Below are positions 9,157 to 17,245 of a stretch of DNA of 64,000 nucleotides, one piece after another. The stretch spans positions 1 to 64,000 of the forward strand of contig QFQX01000013.1 in assembly GCA_003248775.1 (NCBI GenBank), written 5' to 3'. The notes below the pieces were generated by a model. That model was not told where the DNA came from. It saw nothing but the letters and a program-made list of their open reading frames with translations, and ran no database searches. How positions within the stretch are numbered: position 1 is the stretch's first letter; each line of letters starts with the position of its first letter. Source of the stretch: Shinella sp. Its GTDB lineage: Bacteria; Pseudomonadota; Alphaproteobacteria; Rhizobiales; Rhizobiaceae. A program made the position numbers and the translations under genes.

Positions 9157-9374
9157 GCGTCATCCTCTCCGCTCTCTGCCAGAACTTCATCGAGCAGATT
9201 GCCGAGATTGGGGTCGCTCCTGTCGGATGCGGCGACAGCCAGAGACTGTCGCCGGCATTCGTCCGCAAAACCCGGGCGCCTGGTATCAGGCAGCCAGATT
9301 TGCACGGGACGCAGGCCCGCCGCCCTGAGGGCCATGCGGCGCTTTTCCACGCGCTTGCTGATCGAGGTTGCCAC
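9153..9374 (-). CDS. mazE: Antitoxin, MazE-like DUF3018 family
   Basis: A 73-residue protein. Its core ALRAAGLRPVQIWLPDTRRP then GFADECRRQS is the DUF3018 antitoxin signature, a ribbon-type DNA-binding N-terminus followed by an acidic tail that should wrap the toxin. I start it at the GTG at 9374, preceded by AAAGGAATG. Upstream in-frame residues to 9500 cross the copA promoter and do not look coding. It is co-translated with the toxin gene through a 4-base overlap. It is divergent from copA, and the pair is probably self-repressed. Confidence 0.85.
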   Translation of the reverse strand: MATSISKRVEKRRMALRAAGLRPVQIWLPDTRRPGFADECRRQSLAVAASDRSDPNLGNLLDEVLAESGEDDA

Positions 9375-9472
9375 GTTTTCATTCCTTTTTTTGTTACATG
9401 TAACGCTTTCCGGGCCAGAACGCAATTGCAGATAGCTTTCCATGCTTTCGCAAAAAAATCTCCCTTCACCCC

Positions 9473-9504
9473 TTGACCCTCCCATGATGGGAAGGTCCAT
9501 CTAT
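9473..9504 (+). promoter_or_regulatory. CueR-type promoter/operator of copA
   Basis: TTGACC (9473-9478) is the -35. The inverted repeat ACCCTCCC..GGGAAGGT (9476-9496) lies between it and a -10-like CATCTAT around 9498-9504. The long (19-20 bp) spacer carrying a palindrome is the hallmark of promoters remodelled by MerR-family activators such as CueR. A sister site lies at 12637. Confidence 0.8.
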
Positions 9505-9629
9505 GGTGCGGTTCTCCACCGGGCGTGACGGGCGCGGGGAGGGGTGTGGCAATGGATTTCGGGCCTTGCCGGGACGGATCGGGCGAATGCGGATCCGGCG
9601 ATGGCGCAGAAGGCCCAGAGGTGACGACG

Positions 9630-12131
9630 ATGAACGAACTGCCGAGAAACAGGGCGCTGGCCGCCCAGCCGATCATCCTGCCGGTCGAGGGCATGACCTG
9701 CGCTTCCTGCGTCAAGCGGGTCGAGAAGGCTGCCGCCAAGGTCCCGGGGGTTACGGAAAGCGCGGCGAATTTTGCCACCGAGACGCTGAGCGTCACGCCG
9801 GGACCCGGCTTTTCCGCCGAGGCTCTGGTCAAGGCGGTGGAGGATGCGGGCTATGAGGTGAAGGCCGGCACGGTGACGCTCGACATCGAGGACATGACCT
9901 GCGCCTCCTGCGTTTCCCGCGTGGAAAAGGCCCTGAAGAGCGTGCCGTCCGTCGAGAGCGCTTCCGTCAACCTTGCAACCGGCAAGGCGGTGGTCACGGC
10001 GCTTGGCGGCAGAAGTGCTGTTCCCGCTCTGGAAAAGGCGGTCGAGAAGGCCGGTTACAAGGCGAAGCTGCAGGCCGAGGCCGGCCAGACGGATACCCAT
10101 GAGGAAGCCAAGGAACGGGAGATCTCCCGCCTGACCCGCGATTTCTGGATAGCGCTGGCGTTTTCGCTGCCGCTCTTCGTGATGGAGATGGGCAGCCACA
10201 TCTATCCGCCGCTGCATCACACGCTGATGGAAGTCTTCCCCGGCAACCTGTTGAATTACATCCAGTTCGCGCTGGCGACGCTGGTGCTTTTCGGTCCCGG
10301 TCGCCGCTTCTTCGTCAAGGGCGTGCCGGCGCTCCTGCGCGGCGGGCCGGACATGAATTCGCTGGTCGCGATCGGCACCGGTGCCGCCTATCTCTATTCG
10401 CTGGTGACGACGTTTACGCCCGACGTGCTGCCCTATGAAGCGCAGCACGTCTATTACGAAGCGGCGACGGTGATCGTGACGCTGATCCTGCTCGGACGGC
10501 TGCTGGAAGCGCGCGCCAAGGGCCGGACCGGGGCTGCCATCAAAAAGCTTGCCGGCCTGCAGGCCAAGACCGCGCGCGTCGAGCGCGATGGCGAGACGCT
10601 GGATATCGCCGCTTCCGACGTGGTGGCCGGCGATGTCGTGGTGGTGCGTCCGGGCGAGCGCATTCCGGTCGACGGCAGCGTGATCGACGGGGCCTCCCAT
10701 GTGGACGAGGCGATGATTTCGGGTGAGCCGGTGCCAGTCGAGAAGACCGAAGGCGCAACGGTGATCGGCGGCACGATCAACGGCAAGGGGTCCTTCCGGT
10801 TCCGCGCCGAGCGGGTCGGTTCCGACATGATGCTCTCGCAGATCATCCGCATGGTGGGCGAGGCGCAAGGGGCGAAACTGCCGATCCAGATGGCGGTCGA
10901 CAAGGTGACGGCCTGGTTCGTTCCGGCGGTGATCGGCATTGCCGTGCTGACCTTCCTCGTCTGGCTCGTCATCGGGCCGGAACCGGCCTACACCTACGGA
11001 CTCGTCGCTGCCGTCGCCGTTCTGATCATCGCCTGCCCCTGCGCCATGGGGCTTGCCACGCCGACCTCGATCATGGTCGGCACGGGCCGCGCCGCCGAAC
11101 TCGGCGTTCTCTTCCGCAAGGGCGAGGCGCTGCAGACGCTCAAGGATGTCGACACCGTCGTCATGGACAAGACCGGCACGATCACCAAGGGACGGCCGGA
11201 ACTGACCGATATCGCGGTGGCCACAGGTTTCGAGGAGGATCGGGTGCTGGCGCTGGCCGCAAGCCTTGAGGCGCGCTCCGAGCATCCGGTCGCCGAGGCA
11301 ATCGTGAAGGCTGCGACTGCGCGCGGGCTTGTTGTCGAGCCGGTCGATGCGGTCGAGGCGGTGGCCGGCTACGGTATCGCAGGCAAGGTTTCCGGCGTCA
11401 CGGTGGCGGCCGGTGCCGACCGCTACATGGCAAAGCTCGGCCTCGACGTATCGATCTTCGGCGAGACGGCGGCACGGCTGGCAGCGGAGGGCAAGACGCC
11501 GCTTTATGTCGCGCTCGATGGCCGGCTTGCCGCCGCGGTTGCGGTTGCCGATCCATTGAAGCCGACCAGCATTCCGGCCGTGAAGGCATTGAAGGCGCTG
11601 GGCTTGTCGGTGGTCATGGTGACAGGCGACAATCGCCGGACGGCCGAGGCGATCGGCCGGGCGACCGGGATCGACGAAGTGGTGGCGGAGGTGCTGCCCG
11701 AGGGCAAGGTGAAGGCGATCGAGGCGCTGCGCGAGAAGGGCCGCAAGGTGGCCTTCATCGGTGACGGCATCAACGACGCTCCCGCACTTGCCAGCGCCGA
11801 TACCGGCATCGCCATTGGAACCGGAACGGATGTCGCCATCGAAAGTGCCGACGTGGTGCTGGTCGGCGGCGACCTTGCGGGCGCGGTGCATGCCGTCGAG
11901 ATCAGCCGCAAGGTGATCCGCAATATCGGCCAGAACCTTTTTTGGGCCTTCGGCTACAACATATTGCTGATCCCGGTTGCGGCGGGAATCCTCTACCCGC
12001 ATTTCGGGATCATGCTCTCGCCGATGGTGGGCGCCGCGGCCATGGGGCTTTCGAGCGTCTTCGTCCTGACCAATGCGTTGCGATTGAAGCGGGCTACCGT
12101 GACGGAGATCGGCGCGGCGGGAGCGGTATGA
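9630..12131 (+). CDS. copA: Copper-exporting P1B-type ATPase
   Basis: An 833-residue inner-membrane pump that exports Cu(I) from the cytoplasm. Two heavy-metal-associated domains each carry MTCASC (first Cys pair at 24-27, second near residue 95). Eight expected membrane segments include the CPC motif (C469-P-C471). Phosphorylation site DKTGT begins at D513; SEHPVAEA marks the nucleotide-binding domain; GDGINDAP begins at residue 711. The ATG at 9630 follows GAGGTGACGACG; a GTG at 9525 in frame is less likely. It has a CueR-type promoter and is followed by cueR 72 bases downstream, probably in the same transcript. Confidence 0.95.
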   Translation: MNELPRNRALAAQPIILPVEGMTCASCVKRVEKAAAKVPGVTESAANFATETLSVTPGPGFSAEALVKAVEDAGYEVKAGTVTLDIEDMTCASCVSRVEKALKSVPSVESASVNLATGKAVVTALGGRSAVPALEKAVEKAGYKAKLQAEAGQTDTHEEAKEREISRLTRDFWIALAFSLPLFVMEMGSHIYPPLHHTLMEVFPGNLLNYIQFALATLVLFGPGRRFFVKGVPALLRGGPDMNSLVAIGTGAAYLYSLVTTFTPDVLPYEAQHVYYEAATVIVTLILLGRLLEARAKGRTGAAIKKLAGLQAKTARVERDGETLDIAASDVVAGDVVVVRPGERIPVDGSVIDGASHVDEAMISGEPVPVEKTEGATVIGGTINGKGSFRFRAERVGSDMMLSQIIRMVGEAQGAKLPIQMAVDKVTAWFVPAVIGIAVLTFLVWLVIGPEPAYTYGLVAAVAVLIIACPCAMGLATPTSIMVGTGRAAELGVLFRKGEALQTLKDVDTVVMDKTGTITKGRPELTDIAVATGFEEDRVLALAASLEARSEHPVAEAIVKAATARGLVVEPVDAVEAVAGYGIAGKVSGVTVAAGADRYMAKLGLDVSIFGETAARLAAEGKTPLYVALDGRLAAAVAVADPLKPTSIPAVKALKALGLSVVMVTGDNRRTAEAIGRATGIDEVVAEVLPEGKVKAIEALREKGRKVAFIGDGINDAPALASADTGIAIGTGTDVAIESADVVLVGGDLAGAVHAVEISRKVIRNIGQNLFWAFGYNILLIPVAAGILYPHFGIMLSPMVGAAAMGLSSVFVLTNALRLKRATVTEIGAAGAV

Positions 12132-12203
12132 TGCGGCCGGTTTTGAAGGAAGGCCTTGGGGCCGGAAACATAGGCCCGAAAAGGGGACGGAAAGGAGTGG
12201 CGC

Positions 12204-12620
12204 ATGAACATCGGTGAAGCGTCTCTCGCTTCCGGCGTTTCGGCCAAGATGATCCGCTATTACGAGGAAATCGGTCTGGTTCGCCCGGCCATGCGCACCG
12301 CCAGCAATTACCGCGTCTATGGCGACGACGAGGTGAACCGGCTGCGCTTCGTTCGGCGTTCCCGCGACCTCGGTTTCTCGCTGGAGGAGACGGAAAAGCT
12401 TCTGGCGCTCTGGGCCGACAAGGAAAGGGCGAGCAGCGAGGTGAAGAAGCTGGCGCTCGACCACATTGCCGAACTTGAAGAAAAGATCGCCTCGATGAGG
12501 GCCATGGTGGCGACGCTGAGCGAGCTTGCGGAGAGTTGTCACGGCGATCACCGGCCGAGCTGTCCGATCCTCGCGGATCTCGCCGGCAGCGGCAAGACGA
12601 CGCGCCACTGCGACAGCTGA
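12204..12620 (+). CDS. cueR: Cu(I)-responsive MerR-family activator CueR
   Basis: A 138-residue regulator. The N-terminal winged helix-turn-helix (NIGEASLASGVSAKMIRYYE) is followed by a long dimerisation helix (about 75-107). The metal loop has cysteines at 112 and 120 (SCHGDHRPSC), the positions and spacing of CueR. A C-terminal extension ends HCDS. A good AAAGGAG site precedes the ATG. It should twist the two long-spacer promoters at 9473 and 12637 into activity when copper binds. Confidence 0.93.
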   Translation: MNIGEASLASGVSAKMIRYYEEIGLVRPAMRTASNYRVYGDDEVNRLRFVRRSRDLGFSLEETEKLLALWADKERASSEVKKLALDHIAELEEKIASMRAMVATLSELAESCHGDHRPSCPILADLAGSGKTTRHCDS

Positions 12621-12636
12621 CCCTGCATTTTGTCTC

Positions 12637-12667
12637 TTGACCTTCCCACGATGGGAGGGTGCAAGAG
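12637..12667 (+). promoter_or_regulatory. CueR-type promoter/operator of copZ
   Basis: TTGACC at 12637-12642 overlaps the inverted repeat ACCTTCCC..GGGAGGGT (12640-12660), a near copy of the site upstream of copA. It begins 17 bases after the cueR stop, so copZ has its own copper-inducible promoter rather than relying on read-through. Confidence 0.8.
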
Positions 12668-12700
12668 AGATCTGTCCGATGCGTCGGAAACGGAAGAAAG

Positions 12701-12913
12701 ATGACGATGAACGAGATTGTACGCTTCGCAGTGGAAGACATGACCTGCGGCCATTGCGAGAAGGCCGTGACCAAGGCTCTGGGCGAGGCCCTGCCGGGCG
12801 CCGCAGTGACGATCGATCTGAAATCCCACGAGGTTTCCGTGGCCGGCGATGCCGCCACGGCCGAGGAGGCGATACGCGAGGCCGGCTATACGCCGGTCCG
12901 CAAAAGCGCCTGA
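12701..12913 (+). CDS. copZ: Copper chaperone CopZ
   Basis: A 70-residue single heavy-metal-associated domain protein. MTCGHC (Cys 16 and 19) is the Cu(I) site, followed by the EKAVTKAL helix and an AIREAGYTP end typical of the ferredoxin-like fold. It should hand copper to CopA or CueR in the cytoplasm. The ATG at 12701 follows GGAAGAAAG; the fragment upstream of it (from 12659) includes the promoter and is not coding. Confidence 0.9.
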   Translation: MTMNEIVRFAVEDMTCGHCEKAVTKALGEALPGAAVTIDLKSHEVSVAGDAATAEEAIREAGYTPVRKSA

Positions 12914-12971
12914 CGGCGTGGGCTATAGCGCACCGATTTTCGGAAAGATCGAGGCGCAGATTCAATAATTC

Positions 12972-13011
12972 GGAGCGTCTTTTGTGCGTCCTGATGGACG
13001 CACGGCGCTCC
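12972..13011. repeat. Palindromic intergenic repeat
   Basis: GGAGCG (12972-12977) pairs with CGCTCC (13006-13011). Inside, GTGCGTCC (12984-12991) and GGACGCAC (12996-13003) close a TGAT loop. A run of about 50 bases before it (bases 12930-12970) resembles the leader of a repeat that I remember from rhizobial genomes, but I cannot verify copy number. Confidence 0.55.
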
Positions 13012-13026
13012 AGGGTAAGGGGTCGA

Positions 13027-13060
13027 AAACGGCCGGGAGCGATCCCGGCCGTTTCTTTTT
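13027..13060 (+). terminator. Intrinsic terminator after copZ
   Basis: A perfect 12-base stem, AAACGGCCGGGA (13027-13038) with TCCCGGCCGTTT (13043-13054), has a GCGA loop and is followed by CTTTTT. It should end the copper transcripts before the next gene. Confidence 0.85.
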
Positions 13061-13226
13061 GAGGATTGGCTTTGTTCTTCAATGGATTGAGAACGAAAAA
13101 GACGGGGCGCTGTGTGCCCGCCAGTCCTGTCTGCCGCACCATGTCTTTCCGTCGTTTTCATGCTTGCGGCGATCTGAAATCTTCATGTATATGAATTTAT
13201 ATATACTTTGATTGGAAGGACGACCG

Positions 13227-13577
13227 ATGAGCAAGGACTATCTCGACATCACGAAGGAAATTTCAAACGGCATCAAGATCTTGCGCAAGGATATTCCTGA
13301 CGTGATGGCCGGCTTCTCCGCGATGGCGCAGGCTGCTACCAAGGCTGGCGCGCTGGGCAAGAAGACCAAGGAACTGGTGGCGCTCGGCATCGCGATCTCC
13401 ACCCGCTGCGACGGCTGCATCGGCTTCCATACCGAAACGCTGGTCAAGCTGGGCTGCACCAAGGCGGAGTTCGAGGAAACGCTCGGCATGGCTGTCTACA
13501 TGGGCGGCGGTCCGTCGCTGATGTATGCGGGTCACGCGATGACGGCATGGGAACAGTATGGTGGCGCCGCCGCATAA
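13227..13577 (+). CDS. Carboxymuconolactone decarboxylase-family protein
   Basis: A 116-residue all-helical protein of the CMD/AhpD-like superfamily. The signature is KELVALGIAISTRCDGCIGFHTE: the CxxC pair with a histidine four residues later is the alkylhydroperoxidase-type active site, so a thiol-disulfide or peroxide role is likelier than true decarboxylation. The ATG at 13227 follows GGAAGGA. A TTG at 13212 would bury that ribosome site. The A+T-rich stretch at 13185-13210 probably holds the promoter. Confidence 0.88.
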   Translation: MSKDYLDITKEISNGIKILRKDIPDVMAGFSAMAQAATKAGALGKKTKELVALGIAISTRCDGCIGFHTETLVKLGCTKAEFEETLGMAVYMGGGPSLMYAGHAMTAWEQYGGAAA

Positions 13578-13681
13578 CGGCCTAGGGTAACGAGGCTGGC
13601 ACGATCCTCCCAGTATTGGCGATTTCTCCGAAGGAGGCTCGACGCTAGGTTGAGTTTCTGTTCGCCTGGGGAGCCCCTGTC

Positions 13682-14032
13682 ATGCGTGCCATCATCCCGA
13701 TCCTGCTTTTTCTCGCCGGCATGCCCGTGACGACCTCTGCTGCCGAGCCGAAATTCTACGAAAAGGAGGTCGGCTCAATGCGGGAGTGCGAAGCGCTCTT
13801 CACCACGCTGGTAACTCCGTTTTCTGAGCACTCGAAACTCATCAACCGAGACCTTCCAGGTGGTGGCAAACAGGTCGTGCAATGTATGCCTGACGGTGTC
13901 GTCGAACTCCATTGCGACCCGAAGAAACGCCGCGCGGTGGTTGCCGTGCTGGAAGACGAGACACTGCCAGCTTGCCGGAAGAGCACACCGGCTCTCACGG
14001 TTCGCAATGCAGACACGCTGATCACGCAGTAG
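13682..14032 (+). CDS. Small secreted hypothetical protein
   Basis: A 116-residue protein with a clear signal peptide (residues 1-20, cleavage probably after TSAA). The mature part has four cysteines (in MRECEAL, VVQCMP, ELHCDP and PACRKS) that could form two disulfides in the periplasm. The ATG follows GGGGAG. No family recognised. It sits alone between the CMD gene and the GTA promoter. Confidence 0.7.
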   Translation: MRAIIPILLFLAGMPVTTSAAEPKFYEKEVGSMRECEALFTTLVTPFSEHSKLINRDLPGGGKQVVQCMPDGVVELHCDPKKRRAVVAVLEDETLPACRKSTPALTVRNADTLITQ

Positions 14033-14130
14033 GCGAGGATGGCTCACTCCCTCGGCGATTGCCACTCGATATTGCTTGAAGGAGTGGAATGAAAGAAAAG
14101 GATAAAATTCCATAAATAGGAAAATAGTCC

Positions 14131-14159
14131 TTGACGGCGTGACGGTCGTTTGATAGAGT
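14131..14159 (+). promoter_or_regulatory. Sigma70-like promoter upstream of the GTA cluster
   Basis: TTGACG (14131-14136) and TAGAGT (14154-14159) are separated by exactly 17 bases. The first GTA gene starts at 14306, so transcription would give a leader of roughly 140 bases, interrupted by the terminator at 14234. Confidence 0.55.
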
Positions 14160-14233
14160 TCAGGCATCGTCGGAGAGTTGCGGCCGGAGCGGAGTGTTTC
14201 GGGTCGTGGTCTTCGGCAAAGGGATAGTAGCAG

Positions 14234-14257
14234 GGCTCGGGCGACCGGGCCTTTTTT
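14234..14257 (+). terminator. Intrinsic terminator in the GTA leader
   Basis: GGCTCGG (14234-14240) pairs with CCGGGCC (14245-14251, one G-U pair) around a GCGA loop, followed by six T. It lies between the putative promoter and the first GTA gene, so it would release a leader RNA of about 90 bases or act as an attenuator. Confidence 0.7.
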
Positions 14258-14305
14258 ATTGGCCGGTGGTTGCCTTGCGAAGCCGGCGGCGAGCGGGAGG
14301 TGACG

Positions 14306-14902
14306 ATGCGCAAAGAGCGGGAAATCGATCTCATGCTGTCGGGCCGCGAGCCTTTTGCTTTCGAGCGTGAGGGCGAAGGCGAGGGCTGGAGCTTCGAGCA
14401 GATAGGGCGCGCGGCGGAGCGCGTGGTGCTGGAATTGAAATCGGCTGAAGGCCTTTCCGCCGCTGACCGCTATGAGCTGCTGCTCAATGAGTTGATGGGC
14501 GAGATGGCGCGACAGTTCGAGCTGTTTCGCAACCTTCGGGCTTCGGCGGAAGCGATGCTTTCGCGGATCGAGGTGGATGGTGGAGCGGCCGACGATGCGT
14601 CGGCAAAGCTTGCCCGCGCCGACGCCAAGGCGGCGACCGATGCGATCTCATTGATCGTCCGCACGCTGGAAAAGGTCGATGCCCTGCAAAGGCAGTTTGC
14701 CCGCGACCGGGCGGAGGCCGAGGAACTGCGAGCCGAGAGCGAGGATCATGACCGGATACGACAGGAACTCGCGGACCTCATCGAAGAGCGGGCACTGGAA
14801 CGCGCTGCCGCCATGCTGGCCGCGCGCGGCGACGGCGTTGGGGATGCTGATGGCGCGGACGGATATACCGGCCTTGTGGCCGGATGCGGGCCGCCCGGAT
14901 AA
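14306..14902 (+). CDS. GTA first gene; small-terminase (TerS) candidate
   Basis: A 198-residue, mostly helical, highly charged protein. Residues 85-180 are strongly coiled-coil-like (long Glu/Arg/Ala helices). It precedes the large terminase, the slot of gene 1 (TerS) in the Rhodobacter capsulatus GTA. The call rests on position and helical character, not on a recognised domain; the family member I know is shorter. ATG at 14306 follows GGGAGGTGACG. An alternative is a rhizobial GTA protein of unknown role. Confidence 0.6.
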   Translation: MRKEREIDLMLSGREPFAFEREGEGEGWSFEQIGRAAERVVLELKSAEGLSAADRYELLLNELMGEMARQFELFRNLRASAEAMLSRIEVDGGAADDASAKLARADAKAATDAISLIVRTLEKVDALQRQFARDRAEAEELRAESEDHDRIRQELADLIEERALERAAAMLAARGDGVGDADGADGYTGLVAGCGPPG

Positions 14903-15350
14903 CCGGGCGGCAAGCTGGAAGACGGAAACAAAGGTACACTATCGGATCGAGGCGTCGGCAAAAGCGGTGGCTGCAGCGACAGACAGCATGACCAAGGGTA
15001 TCAGCCGGATCGCGGACAGGATGGTGGGCATGCGACGGTTGACCGCCGAGTTGCAGGGCGTTGCCGCTGCCGGCTCTTGTGTGTTGCCGCCCCCGACCGG
15101 GGAGCAAGGGCCCGTATCGGCGAAAGCGCAGGTGCAAGCCATTCCGCCCGGAGCGACGCAGGCTCATCCGAAAGAGGCGGCTGCGGGCAGGTTGGACACG
15201 ATGCACGCCGCCGGCAGCGCGGTGGCGGCCGTCGCGCCCGGTGGCGGACGGGTTGCGGCAGGCTGTGCGGGCGAGGCGAGCTGCGCTGCGGACGAAGGTC
15301 TGGAAGCCGGACGCGCTACCAATGGGCTGGCCCATGAAGAACGAGGTGAG

Positions 15351-16760
15351 ATGGCTCTCTCCGAAGGCATGTACGCCGGGAATGGATGGGCTGTGAACGG
15401 ACAGGCCGAGAGGCGTTCGGTCGAAGGCGGACCTGCCGAGACTCCGCGGGCGGATGAAGATTGGGCAAACGGAAGACGTGCCGCCGGAGCGGTGGCGGGT
15501 CTCGACGCGCTGCTGCGCTCGGCACCCCTGGGTGCGATTGCGGCCATGCGGCGCGACTGGCGGTTTCTGGCGCGGGCCGAGCAATTGCCGCCGCAGGGCG
15601 ACTGGCTGACATGGCTGATGATGGGCGGGCGCGGCTCCGGCAAGACGCGGGCTGGCGCGGAATGGGTTCAGGCGATGGTGCGGGCGGCAGGCCCGAAGAC
15701 GGATCTCAGGATCGCACTGGTGGCGGAAACGCTGGGCGATGCCCGCGAGGTGATGATCGACGGTCCCTCGGGGCTTGTGCGCATCGCGACGCGCATGCGG
15801 CCGGACGTGGAGATCACCCGGCGCAGGCTCGTCTGGCCGAACGGCGCGGTGGCGCAGATCTTCTCCTCGGAAGATCCCGAAAGCCTGCGCGGCCCGCAAT
15901 TCCACTTCGCCTGGTGCGATGAATTGGCGAAATGGAAACATGCGCAGGAGACCTTCGACATGCTGCAATTCGCGCTGCGTCTCGGGACCGCACCCCGGCA
16001 GGTGGTGACCACCACGCCGCGGGCGGTGCCGATCCTGAAGCGGCTGATCGCCGAGCCCGGAACCCGGCTGACGCGTTTGTCGACTTCCGCCAATGCGGGC
16101 AATCTGGCCCCCGGCTTCATTGCCGCGCTGGAGCGTCGCTACGGCGGCACGCGGCTCGGACGGCAGGAACTGGGCGGCGAACTGATCGAGGATCGCGAGG
16201 ACGCGCTGTGGAAACGCGACCGGCTCGAGGGCATCACCATAAGGCTGACCGAACCGCTCCGACGTATCGTCGTCGCAGTCGATCCACCGGCGGGCAGCGG
16301 CGAGCGCTCCTGCTGCGGCATCGTCGTGGCCGGCCTGATGGAAAACGGGCAGGCGGTGGTGCTGGCGGATGCCTCCGTCGAGGGCGGGAGCCCGGCCGTC
16401 TGGGCAAGGGCGGTGGTCTCGGCCTATCGCCGCTTCGAGGCGGACCGGGTTGTGGCGGAAGTGAACCAGGGCGGGGAGATGGTGGCGGCCACGCTGAAAA
16501 GCGTGGAGGCGAACCTGCCCGTGAGCATGGTCCGGGCGACGCGGGGCAAGTTTCTAAGGGCCGAGCCTGTGGCTGCGCTCTACGAACAGGGCCGCGTTCT
16601 GCACGCGGCCCGGTTTCAGCAACTGGAAGACCAGATGTGCGACTTCGGCCCGGAGGGCCTTTCGTCAGGGCGCTCGCCCGACCGGCTGGATGCACTGGTC
16701 TGGGCGCTCACCGCGCTTCTTCTCGAAGGCGCGGGCGAACCGCGCATCCGGGGGATCTGA
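15351..16760 (+). CDS. GTA large terminase (DNA-packaging ATPase/nuclease, gp2)
   Basis: A 469-residue TerL. Walker A is GGRGSGKT (92-99), Walker B-like acidic pair WCDE (D190, E191), and nuclease-domain aspartate in VAVDPP (D311), with a late SPDRLDALVWALT motif. It would pump host DNA into GTA heads and cut it. ATG at 15351 follows ACGAGGTGAG and gives the family's usual length. The frame stays open back to 14679 through an Ala/Gly-rich stretch, so an N-terminal extension or an extra short gene in 14903-15350 cannot be excluded. All motifs are intact. Confidence 0.9.
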   Translation: MALSEGMYAGNGWAVNGQAERRSVEGGPAETPRADEDWANGRRAAGAVAGLDALLRSAPLGAIAAMRRDWRFLARAEQLPPQGDWLTWLMMGGRGSGKTRAGAEWVQAMVRAAGPKTDLRIALVAETLGDAREVMIDGPSGLVRIATRMRPDVEITRRRLVWPNGAVAQIFSSEDPESLRGPQFHFAWCDELAKWKHAQETFDMLQFALRLGTAPRQVVTTTPRAVPILKRLIAEPGTRLTRLSTSANAGNLAPGFIAALERRYGGTRLGRQELGGELIEDREDALWKRDRLEGITIRLTEPLRRIVVAVDPPAGSGERSCCGIVVAGLMENGQAVVLADASVEGGSPAVWARAVVSAYRRFEADRVVAEVNQGGEMVAATLKSVEANLPVSMVRATRGKFLRAEPVAALYEQGRVLHAARFQQLEDQMCDFGPEGLSSGRSPDRLDALVWALTALLLEGAGEPRIRGI

Positions 16761-16895
16761 TTACTTGGAAGAGGACGAGGACGGCTGGGTGCTGCCCTGG
16801 CGCATCTGGCGCCATTCGCTTTCAAGACGCTCCATGACATGGGCGGGAATGGTGGCGGCGGCGGTCTTCGTCTGGGTCGTGCTGTTGGTCTGCAT
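16761..16895 (-). CDS. Small antisense-oriented protein (44 aa)
   Basis: On the reverse strand, ATG at 16895 is preceded by GAGGAG at good spacing. It reads MQTNSTTQTKTAAATIPAHV and on through an amphipathic helix (ERLESEWRQMRQ) to a Ser-rich end, stopping one base past the terminase stop. Composition is unlike a random shadow, and the ribosome site is strong. It would be convergent with the GTA transcript. On the forward strand the same DNA can be read as a short membrane peptide, but that reading has only a TTG start. Function unknown. Confidence 0.5.
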   Translation of the reverse strand: MQTNSTTQTKTAAATIPAHVMERLESEWRQMRQGSTQPSSSSSK

Positions 16896-17012
16896 CGATC
16901 TACTCCTCACGGCTCAAGGTTAGGCCAGAAACGCTGTCTGCAGGTGCCTAAACGTGGAATGAGCGGGAAGGTTCCACAGAGTTAAATCTTTGTAAATATG
17001 ACGGTTAAGGGC

Positions 17013-17046
17013 TTTAAACGATTGAATTTATTTTAAACGTTTGAAA
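17013..17046. promoter_or_regulatory. Imperfect direct repeats in a GTA-internal control region
   Basis: TTTAAACGATTGAAT (17013-17027) and TTTAAACGTTTGAAA (17032-17046) match at 12 of 15 positions and start 19 bases apart, close to two helical turns. The second contains the palindrome AAACGTTT. They lie in an A+T-rich gap that follows the terminase gene. Likely regulator-binding sites, identity unknown. Confidence 0.45.
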
Positions 17047-17112
17047 CCGACAGGAAATTTTCACGCTGGTTAACGCGGGTGTTTTTCGCGCCGGCGGAGC
17101 TGGTCTTTTTGC

Positions 17113-17155
17113 GCAACTATAAAGATCTTTGAGAGTAAGTTATATTTATAGTTGC
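17113..17155. promoter_or_regulatory. 11-bp perfect inverted repeat upstream of the endolysin candidate
   Basis: GCAACTATAAA (17113-17123) is matched exactly by TTTATAGTTGC (17145-17155) across 21 bases; the arm centres are 32 bases apart, about three helical turns. It ends 90 bases before the GH19-like gene. A cooperative operator or an RNA hairpin are both possible. Confidence 0.5.
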
Positions 17156-17245
17156 ATTGAATCGTGCGGCAAACGCGACGGATGCTCCCTCGGCAAAGCG
17201 CCATCGGCCGGACCGGGGAGGGGTGACGTCAGGGAGAGAAAGGCG

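Noticed and set aside
9501..13142. A 1213-residue reverse-strand open frame opposite copA, cueR and copZ
   Set aside because: It is Arg/His/Pro-rich, lacks recognisable domains and mirrors well-supported forward genes; high G+C produces such long antisense frames.
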